Of a DNA stretch of 64,000 bases, positions 53,109 to 61,300 are shown piece after piece. Numbering within the stretch: position 1 is the first letter of the stretch; each line of letters opens with the position of its first letter. The DNA is taken from NCBI GenBank assembly GCA_030424545.1, contig JAUHWL010000001.1:349033-413032 (forward strand), in the 5' to 3' direction. The position numbers and the translations under genes were made by a program. The notes below the pieces were generated by a model. It was not told the DNA's origin, made no database searches, and saw nothing but the letters and a program-made list of their open reading frames with translations. The stretch comes from Bacteroidia bacterium. GTDB taxonomy: Bacteria > Bacteroidota > Bacteroidia > Flavobacteriales > Schleiferiaceae.

Positions 53109-55778
53109 ATGAATAGAATAATTTTTTCAATCCTTTTTTTAGGGGCTTCGCTTTTTGCAAATGCAACGCACAACAGGGCGGGAGAAATTACATATAAATG
53201 GTTAGGTGGTAGAACGTATGAGGTTGTGATAACGACTTACACCAAAATAAGTGCCCAGGCCGATAGATGCGAACTCACATTGGATTGGGGAGATTTTTCA
53301 AGTTCAGTTTTAATAAGAGAAAATGGGCCTACGGGCAGCTGCGGTTTCCCCGCCAAAATGGGAGAATCTGTAGGAAATGACATTCGCAAAAATATTTATA
53401 GAGGCCAACACACGTATCAATCGCCAGGTTTTTACACCTTGGCCATGCAAGATTTAAATAGAAATAGTGGGATTGCCAATATTCCAAATTCTATAAATGT
53501 GCCTTTTTACATCACAACTGTACTTAATGTGAACCCCGCCTTAGGCACCAACTCTTCTCCACAACTTTTAAACCCGCCCATAGACAAAGGGTGCTTAAAT
53601 CAGTTGTTTATACATAACCCAGGTGCTTGGGATCCGGATGGAGATAGTTTGGGTTATGAGTTGATAGATTGCCGTGGACTTGGTGGAGCCCAAATAACGC
53701 AAACCTATTCTCCACAACTTGTGCAAGATGCCGTAACTATAGATCCAATTACCGGAGATTTTATTTGGGACAAACCTAAAAATCAAGGGCAATTTAATTT
53801 TGCTATTCTTATTTCTGAATATAGAAAGGGACCCAACGGAATCTGGCAAGTGGTGGGGCAAATAACACGAGATATGCAAATTGATATTGATCAATGCTCT
53901 AATCAACCGCCCGTTTTACAACCCGTTGGCCCGTTTTGTATAGAAGTGGGTAAAGAATTGTCTTTTACCGTAAAGGCAACAGATCCAGACAATAATCAAA
54001 TTTCTTTAACAGCAACGGGTGGGCCGCTAATTGTAGAAACAAAGGCGCAATTTTTTCAACCCACAAGTGGGGTAGGTTCTGTGCAACAAGTGTTTAAATG
54101 GACGCCAGATTGTGTGCATGTACAAAAGCAACCTTGGTTTATGTATTTTAAAGTTGAAGACAACCCTTCATCGCCAAACGATCCGCCATTGGTAGATTAT
54201 TTACCCGTAGAAATAACGGTTATTGCGCCAGCACCGCAAAACCCACAAGCCGTACCTACGATAAACAGCACCATTGATTTATCTTGGAACAAATCTATTT
54301 GTACCAACGCAATAGGTTATAAAATATACAGGCGAGAAGGATTTTATGGCTACACACCCGATAGCTGTGAAACAGGAGTACCTGAATACACAGGCTATTC
54401 ATTCTTAGCAGAAGTTGATGGGCATTTAGATACCACTTATATAGACAGCACCGATATTAAGCGCGGCATGAAGTATTGCTATATGGTAACGGCCTTCTTT
54501 GCCGATGAATCGGAAAGCATTGCCAGCGTTGAAGTATGTACTGAATTAGAGAAAACAGCGCCCATAATTACCAATGTAGATGTGCTAACTACCGATGCAG
54601 CTAACGGAAAAATTGAAGTGAAATGGCTTGCACCACGAGTTATTGATACGGCTGCTTTTCCTCCTCCGTATAGCTACGGATTAGAGCGCGCCAACAATAT
54701 AGATGGCTCTAGTTTTATTGAAATAAAAACGTTTACATCGCTACAGGATACCAATTTTGTAGACAGTGTTTTAAACACGCAAGATCAAGGATATGCATAC
54801 AGGGTTGCGTTGTACTCTGGTCAAAACAATGTTTTAATTGGCCGGTCTGATGCGGCTTCCTCCGTATTCTTATCCATTTTTCCGTTCGATTTAGAAAACA
54901 GATTAACCTTTAATTTTTCTGTGCCTTGGAATAATGATTGGTTTGTGGTGTACAAAGAAACTTCGCCAGGCTCTGGTATTTTTGATTCACTTACAACCAC
55001 CAATACTACGGGGTATACCGATACGGGTTTAGTAAACGCGCAAGTGTATTGTTACAAGGTAAAAGCCATAGGCAATTATACGGGAGATAACCTGCCGGAT
55101 TCGTTAATCAACAACTCGCAAATTGCATGTGCATCTCCGCTAGATACTATTGCACCTTGCTCACCGGAGTTTTCTTCTAACGCAGATTGCGAGAATGGTG
55201 TAATAGAATTTATGTGGACCAACCCAACGGGAGAGTTTTGCGGAAACGATATTGTTTATTACAATATTTACTACAAACCAACGCAAGAAAGTGAGTGGCC
55301 CAATACGCCTTTGGTGGCCAATTTAGATGTTAACCAACTGAGTTATACATACACAAACACGAGCATTGTTGGGTGCTATGGCATTACAGCGGTAGATAAT
55401 GCTTCGCCCCCAAACGAGAGTGATCTAAGCAACATTATTTGTGTAGATGGTTGCCCTGTAATAGAGCTGCCCAATGTTTTCTCGCCAAACGGCACACCGC
55501 CCAACAATTACTTCAGGCCTGTTAGAAACGCAAATGGCGAGCCTCGGTTTAAAGATATTGAGCGTTTTAATATTCAGGTGTTTAACCGTTGGGGAACCTT
55601 GGTTTACGAATCTTCTAATCCAGATGATTTTGTAGAAACAGGCTGGGACGGAAAAGATAAAGCTACGGGCCAAGATGTGGCAGCTGCCGTTTATTTTTAT
55701 GTGTTTACATACACGCCAAAATCTGTAAATGCACCAGAAGAAAAACTGCTAAAAGGTACAGTTACTATTTTTAGATAA
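53109..55778 (+). CDS. Secreted fibronectin-type protein with gliding-type C-terminal domain
   Basis: The 889-residue product has a signal peptide (MNRIIFSILFLGASLFANA, then THNRAGEI). The N-terminal ~380 residues have Ig/cadherin-like sequence (GAWDPDGDSLGYELIDC, ATDPDNNQISL). Three or four fibronectin type III domains follow at ~380-790 (KIYRREGFYGYTP, YRVALYSG). The last ~95 residues are a gliding-motility C-terminal domain (type B T9SS): VFSPNGTPPNNYF, FNRWGTLVYES and WDGKDKATGQDV. Exported by T9SS and probably attached to the cell surface; the function is unknown. It has no close neighbours on the plus strand. Confidence 0.88.
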   Translation: MNRIIFSILFLGASLFANATHNRAGEITYKWLGGRTYEVVITTYTKISAQADRCELTLDWGDFSSSVLIRENGPTGSCGFPAKMGESVGNDIRKNIYRGQHTYQSPGFYTLAMQDLNRNSGIANIPNSINVPFYITTVLNVNPALGTNSSPQLLNPPIDKGCLNQLFIHNPGAWDPDGDSLGYELIDCRGLGGAQITQTYSPQLVQDAVTIDPITGDFIWDKPKNQGQFNFAILISEYRKGPNGIWQVVGQITRDMQIDIDQCSNQPPVLQPVGPFCIEVGKELSFTVKATDPDNNQISLTATGGPLIVETKAQFFQPTSGVGSVQQVFKWTPDCVHVQKQPWFMYFKVEDNPSSPNDPPLVDYLPVEITVIAPAPQNPQAVPTINSTIDLSWNKSICTNAIGYKIYRREGFYGYTPDSCETGVPEYTGYSFLAEVDGHLDTTYIDSTDIKRGMKYCYMVTAFFADESESIASVEVCTELEKTAPIITNVDVLTTDAANGKIEVKWLAPRVIDTAAFPPPYSYGLERANNIDGSSFIEIKTFTSLQDTNFVDSVLNTQDQGYAYRVALYSGQNNVLIGRSDAASSVFLSIFPFDLENRLTFNFSVPWNNDWFVVYKETSPGSGIFDSLTTTNTTGYTDTGLVNAQVYCYKVKAIGNYTGDNLPDSLINNSQIACASPLDTIAPCSPEFSSNADCENGVIEFMWTNPTGEFCGNDIVYYNIYYKPTQESEWPNTPLVANLDVNQLSYTYTNTSIVGCYGITAVDNASPPNESDLSNIICVDGCPVIELPNVFSPNGTPPNNYFRPVRNANGEPRFKDIERFNIQVFNRWGTLVYESSNPDDFVETGWDGKDKATGQDVAAAVYFYVFTYTPKSVNAPEEKLLKGTVTIFR

Positions 55779-55816
55779 CCTGTTTTTAAGGGAAGAATAG
55801 GCAATTTGATTTAGTG

Positions 55817-56266
55817 CTAAAAAACCGCTAGAATTTTTTGCGAGACCTTATTAAAAGTAATCTCATCGCCAACGTGTTTGCCGTGTAGTTTTTGCCCAAT
55901 GGGCGATGCACTAGAGATGACAAAAACAACCTCATTGCCAACCAAAACTTTGCCCAAACCGGCCGCAATAAAATAGATGCCCAAGGTTGTTTTAACCAAA
56001 CTTCCCAAACCAATTTGATCTGTTGTTTTAGTTTTTTCTGCATTAAAAATAGCTTCGCGCAGTTTTAGTGTTTCGGCCAATTGCCCGCTTAGTTTTTCCT
56101 GCTCAAAATGCATCATGGCGCGGGTGGTTTCAAACTTATCTCCTGCGCTACTTTTTGTATCATCATTGCCCGCTTGGCGCGCCTGTAAAAGTGCTTCATC
56201 AATCGTAGCAATTTGCTTTGCGATGTACGCATTGCAAGCGGCAATAATTTTTTCTTTGGAGAGCAT
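55817..56266 (-). CDS. GreA/GreB C-terminal-like protein
   Basis: The 149-residue protein has an N-terminal helical part with SAGDKFETTRAMMHFEQEKLS. The C-terminal domain matches the FKBP-like fold of GreA/GreB (ISSASPIGQKLHGKHVGDEI resembles the GreA SPLGKALLGKKxGDxV motif). The typical acidic coiled-coil tip of GreA is not obvious, so a transcript-cleavage role is not assured. Such proteins are sometimes misnamed 3-oxoacyl-ACP synthase. It is convergent with the fibronectin-type gene. Confidence 0.72.
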   Translation of the reverse strand: MLSKEKIIAACNAYIAKQIATIDEALLQARQAGNDDTKSSAGDKFETTRAMMHFEQEKLSGQLAETLKLREAIFNAEKTKTTDQIGLGSLVKTTLGIYFIAAGLGKVLVGNEVVFVISSASPIGQKLHGKHVGDEITFNKVSQKILAVF

Positions 56267-56282
56267 TTTCGTTTGAAAAAAA

Positions 56283-56315
56283 GCCCTGACAGGATTTTAA
56301 GCCCCGTCAGGGCTG
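56283..56315. repeat. Palindrome related to the CCCTGACAGG family
   Basis: The sequence AGCCCTGACAGG, a 6-base spacer ATTTTA, and AGCCCCGTCAGGGCT form an imperfect inverted repeat. The CCCTGACAGG core matches the arms of the repeat inside the GNAT gene at 41911. It lies between the GreA-like and carboxylase genes. Confidence 0.7.
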
Positions 56316-56365
56316 CTTTAGATTATATATTTAAGACAAAACTGAAATTCTGCTAGAGTTACATT

Positions 56366-57907
56366 TTACAACGGAATATTACCGTGTTTTTTCTTAGGTA
56401 ATTTAACCGCTTTAGTTTCTAGCATTTTAAATGCCTTAATTAATTTAGAGCGGGTGTTTTCTGGTAAAATAACCTCGTCTATAAAGCCGTATGCGGCAGC
56501 GCTAAACGGATTGGCAAAATTTTCGGCATATTCTGCTTCTTTTTCTGCCAACGTTTGCTCAGGGTTTTCCGAGGCATTAATTTCTTTTCTAAAAATAATT
56601 TCGGCCGCACCTTTTGCACCCATCACCGCAATTTCTGCTGTTGGCCACGCATAGTTCATATCGGCACCAATGTGTTTGCTATTCATTACATCATACGCGC
56701 CACCGTAGGCTTTTCTAGTAATTACGGTAATTCTAGGCACGGTTGCCTCGCTAAACGCATAAAGCAATTTAGCCCCGTTTGTTATAATGGCATTCCATTC
56801 TTGGTCCGTTCCAGGTAAAAATCCGGGTACATCTTCAAACACCAAAAGAGGGATGTTAAAGCTATCGCAGAAACGCACAAAACGTGCACCTTTTTGACTA
56901 GACTTAATATCTAATACGCCAGCCAAATAATTAGGCTGATTGGCCACAATACCAATAGATTTTCCGCCTAAACGCGCAAAACCAACAACAATGTTTTCGG
57001 CAAAATCTTTATGCACTTCGTGCCAAGAGTCGGTATCTATTACATTGTCTATAACCTCTCTTATATCGTAAGGCTGGTTGGGGTTTTCTGGAATAATGTG
57101 GTTTAATTCGGGTCTCATTTCGTCACCAGCTTCGTAAGGTAAAGCAGGTGCTTCTTCTTCGCAGTTTTGCGGCATGTAGCTCAGTAACTTTTTTATGCCG
57201 TTGATGCAAGAAATTTCGTTCTCGTACGTAAAATGGGTAACGCCACTTTTGGTAGAGTGCGCAGACGCACCACCTAGATCTTCGCTGCTTACTTCCTCGT
57301 GCGTAACCGTTTTTACTACGTTAGGTCCGGTTACAAACATGTAGCTTGTATTTTCAACCATCATAATAAAATCGGTTAGGGCAGGGCTATATACTGCGCC
57401 TCCGGCACATGGACCCATAATGGCGCTAAGCTGAGGTACAACACCGCTGGCCTGAACGTTTCTGTAAAAAATATCGGCATAGCCACCAAGGCTAACTACC
57501 CCTTCTTGTATGCGGGCTCCACCAGAATCATTCAACCCTATAATAGGTATGCCGTTTTGCATGGAAAGATCCATAACACGGCATATTTTTTTGGCATGAG
57601 CTTCGGCCAACGAGCCACCAAGTACGGTAAAATCTTGGGCAAAAACATAGATGGGTCTTCCGTTTACGGTACCGTAACCTGTTACAACACCATCGCCATA
57701 AAACACGTTTTTATCAAGCCCAAAAAGTGTGCTACGGTGTGTAACTAAGCGGCCAATTTCTTCAAAGCTACCTTCGTCTAACAAAAAATGAATCCGCTCT
57801 CTTGCGGTTAATTTTCCTTTTTTGTGTTGTGCGGCAATTCGTTTTTCGCCACCACCTAAAAGTGCTTTTTTTCGTATGTCTAGAACCTTGTCTACTTTAC
57901 TGCTCAT
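56366..57907 (-). CDS. Acyl-CoA carboxylase carboxyltransferase beta subunit
   Basis: The 513-residue protein is a fused carboxyltransferase of the propionyl/methylmalonyl-CoA carboxylase beta type: [20 protein letters not shown] near residue 30, [12 protein letters not shown] near 125, and [14 protein letters not shown] near 165. The C-terminal half contains [18 protein letters not shown]. It transfers the carboxyl group from carboxybiotin to an acyl-CoA, most likely propionyl-CoA. The alpha/biotin partner is not here (accB and accC lie 8 kb away and might serve, but that is not shown). The gene stands alone. Confidence 0.92.
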   Translation of the reverse strand: MSSKVDKVLDIRKKALLGGGEKRIAAQHKKGKLTARERIHFLLDEGSFEEIGRLVTHRSTLFGLDKNVFYGDGVVTGYGTVNGRPIYVFAQDFTVLGGSLAEAHAKKICRVMDLSMQNGIPIIGLNDSGGARIQEGVVSLGGYADIFYRNVQASGVVPQLSAIMGPCAGGAVYSPALTDFIMMVENTSYMFVTGPNVVKTVTHEEVSSEDLGGASAHSTKSGVTHFTYENEISCINGIKKLLSYMPQNCEEEAPALPYEAGDEMRPELNHIIPENPNQPYDIREVIDNVIDTDSWHEVHKDFAENIVVGFARLGGKSIGIVANQPNYLAGVLDIKSSQKGARFVRFCDSFNIPLLVFEDVPGFLPGTDQEWNAIITNGAKLLYAFSEATVPRITVITRKAYGGAYDVMNSKHIGADMNYAWPTAEIAVMGAKGAAEIIFRKEINASENPEQTLAEKEAEYAENFANPFSAAAYGFIDEVILPENTRSKLIKAFKMLETKAVKLPKKKHGNIPL

Positions 57908-58262
57908 GCATCATTTTTTTAAAGCAGCGAATTTAGAATATTCTTAACAAGGAGGTAACGTGAAATTTGTTGTTTAAAAACGAAACTTGAACTTGTTGGA
58001 TGATTATTCTCTTTAAATAAGTAAGGTGCTACTTTTAACTTATTTGTTAGTTCTTGAAATATATATAACAATTGGCTTAATTTTTTAAAACTGAAATAAT
58101 AGAATTGTGATTTAGAATGGATTTTTCACATAGCAATATACATAGGTGTAGCAAGAGGTGAATAACGTTTGGGCAAAAAAAGGAAACTAAAGCACCTTCC
58201 TATAGGGTATTTGATTTTTAACAATTCTAAAGAATAAAACTGAGTGGGACGTTTGTTTTGCG

Positions 58263-58276
58263 AAGTGTGCACACTT
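58263..58276. promoter_or_regulatory. 14-bp perfect palindrome, possible operator
   Basis: AAGTGTGCACACTT reads the same on both strands. It ends 6 bases before the possible -33 TTTG at 58283, a position where a dimeric regulator could block or help polymerase. It is too short for a convincing terminator and lacks a loop. Confidence 0.4.
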
Positions 58277-58282
58277 ATTTCA

Positions 58283-58313
58283 TTTGAAAAAGCCATTATT
58301 AACCAATATATTG
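58283..58313 (+). promoter_or_regulatory. Candidate promoter TTTG-N20-TATATTG
   Basis: TTTG at 58283-58286 and TATATTG at 58307-58313 (TAnnTTTG minus one T) are 20 bases apart. The start would be near 58320, about 25 bases before the ATG at 58345. Confidence 0.4.
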
Positions 58314-58344
58314 CGAATTCTTTTTAAAAGTAAAACACAGTAGT

Positions 58345-61300
58345 ATGAAAAAAATTCTATTTATCAGTTTAATTTTTCTGGGATTTGTTGCGCATAGCCA
58401 AGTTCCCGAGTTAATTTATTATCAGTTCGAAAATTCAGGATCTGTAATAAATCACGCAAGTTCTCCCGTAGGTACAAATCCGGCCACGATGACTGGGCTA
58501 ACTTCTGCCACTGGAGGATTTTTAGGTTCTAACGCGCTTTCAGGTACAGGGGCATCTTCTACCGGTGCTACCGTGGCAACAGGTTGGAACACGACCATTA
58601 ACGGGAGTTTTACTCTTGCATTTTGGACAAGCAACGTTCCGTCATCTTCTACCCTATACTATATTTTTGGAGATGGAGGCGCTTCATCCTTTAGATGCTT
58701 TACCAATGGTGTTGCAGGATCAAATAATTGGATGGTTAGAGGTGCTGGATTTCCTGATTTAGCAATTACGGGTGCAGCAACCATGACGGCAAACATGATT
58801 CACGTTGTTTATGATGCAACAGCAGGAACTTTTACGAGTTATGTTAATGGAGTACAAAATACCCAAGTTACAGCATCAACATCCGTATCTACAACAGGTT
58901 CAGGATTAACCGTTGGTGGTTATTCTTCAAGTACAGGATTAAACGGTTTAATGGATGAGTTTAGATGGTATAACAGAGCGCTTTCTACAACTGAAATTAC
59001 CAATACATACAATATCGATTTAAACTTTGGTGGAAACTGTGCCAATGCGTATTCAAACTTGGTTGTTGATAGTATCTTATCAACTTCTGTAAAAGTTGAC
59101 TGGACGCCTGGTACAGGAAACACATCTTTTTATTTAGAGTATGGTCTTGCTGGTTTTACACCAGGAACAGGAACTAAGGTTACAGGTACATATCCAGGAA
59201 CCCAGCCACCCGTTTTAATTTCTGGATTAACAATAAACACAGAATATGATTATTACTTTGGTGAAATTTGTAATAGTGGAGCCGATTCTATTTATGCTCC
59301 TGCTGCTGCTCAATTTACAACAACCAAATTATGTTCTCCTCCTACTAATTTAGCTATATCTAATATTACTGGATCTGGTGCTACAATTAACTGGAACTAC
59401 GCAGGTGCTACAAATAATTTTACCATTTTATATGGTCTAAAAGGTGCCGCTCCTGGTTCAGGTGGTTCTATTAACACAACGAGTTCGCCATACAATTTAA
59501 CCGGTTTATCTGGAAATACAGAGTACGATATTTATGTTTATTCTGACTGTGGAACAGTAAATGGAATTAGCGATACAACGGGGCCAGAGGAATTTTTAAC
59601 TCTTTGCTCTAGCAGCGTAACACCATTTTCAGAAGGTTTTGAAAACGTAAGTGGTGGAAACACAACAACGCCAAATGCACCTACGTGTTGGAATTTTGAA
59701 GAAACACCAGGTACATTGGGTTATGGCTATACGTATGCCAGTGCAACATATGCAAACACAGGAACCAATTCATTCCGTTTTTACAGCAGTAACAACCCTG
59801 CTAACGGAGATACCATGGCCCTTGTTTCGCCAAACGTAAATGGAATGACGACAACGCCAAAGCAAGTTGATTTTTATGCAAGAAGTATGTATACAGGTTC
59901 TTCTTATAATGTTAGAGTTGCCGTAGGTACTGTTGCAGGCCACAATCAGCTTAACACTTTTGTGCCACTAGATACTTTTGAGATTGGAGATAACAATGTA
60001 TATCAAAAATTCACGGTTTATTTTACTACGGGCAAAGGCTATAACGGCACGCATGAGTATATCGCGTTTGTTGACGCATCTGATGCAACTGATTATTTGT
60101 TGATTGATGATATCACGGTTTTAGATGCGCCAGCTTGTATACCATCAACAGGGTTTGGCTTTTCAAACATTTCAAGTTCTGCAGGTACAATTTCTTGGGA
60201 TCCAGGAGCGGGTATTTCTAGTAATATAGAATATGGCCCATCAGGATTTACACAAGGAACGGGAAATGTTATACACGGCATAACTTCTTCAAGCTATAAC
60301 ATGACGAACTTAGGAGGAAATACTTGCTATGATGTTTATGTTCAGGATAGCTGTGCAAATGGTTTAAGCCCATGGGTAGGTCCTTATACATTCTGTACAT
60401 TATGTAACGATTTTGTTGGTGCGTTTACAGAAGACTTTGATTTAGGTCCTGCGGGAAATACTTCAAACCCATCGCCTCCAGATTGCTGGACTTTTGTAAA
60501 AACTTCTAACGGTGGATCAGGCTATGGTTATACAAGAAACCTTGCTAGTTATGCCAATTCAGGTTCGCAGTTTTTCTACATGTACTCAAGTAATAATAGT
60601 ACAAATGGAGATTTAATGGGGTTAGTTTCACCTGGAATTGCAGGCATGACAACTGTAGACAAACGTGTTGAATTTTGGGCAAGAAGCTATTATTCAGGAA
60701 CTTCTTATGATGTAAGTTTAATAGTAGGAACAGTAGCATCGCCAGATCAGCTAAACACATTTGTTCCAATTGATACGGTAACTATTGGTGATAATACGGT
60801 TTATCAATACAATGTTGTAAATATTACAGCAGCAAATGGATACAATGGCACCCATAAATACATTGCAATTATAGATGCATCAGATCTTTATGACTATGCA
60901 TTGATAGATGATATTAGTATCAGTGATGTGCCTAGTTGTATTCCATCAACAGGATTGAGCGCTTCAAACATTTCAAATAACTCAGCAGATATGAGCTGGA
61001 TTTCAGGAGACGGTTCTGTATATAATTTAGAATACGGCCCAACGGGCTTTACCCAAGGAACTGGTCCTGTAATTACAGGTCTTACTTCTACCAATTATTC
61101 GCTATCAGGTTTGATGGGCAATACGTGTTATGATGTTTACGTAAGAGATAGTTGTGTAGGCGGTGTAGGCCCTTGGTTTGGACCATATACTTTCTGTACA
61201 GCTTGTGACCCTGTTGCAACACCTGTTGTAGAAGGTTTTGAATCTACAGCTACGGGTAATACTTCTAACCCTTCACCACCTAATTGCTGGACTTATGTTG

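Larger units (their letters stand above)
57908..58344. other. 437-base intergenic region with a 14-bp palindrome
   Basis: This AT-rich gap between divergent genes holds no ORF that I can support. It contains a perfect 14-base palindrome AAGTGTGCACACTT at 58263-58276, described separately, and a promoter-like pair at 58283-58313. I see no tRNA or riboswitch motif. Confidence 0.5.
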
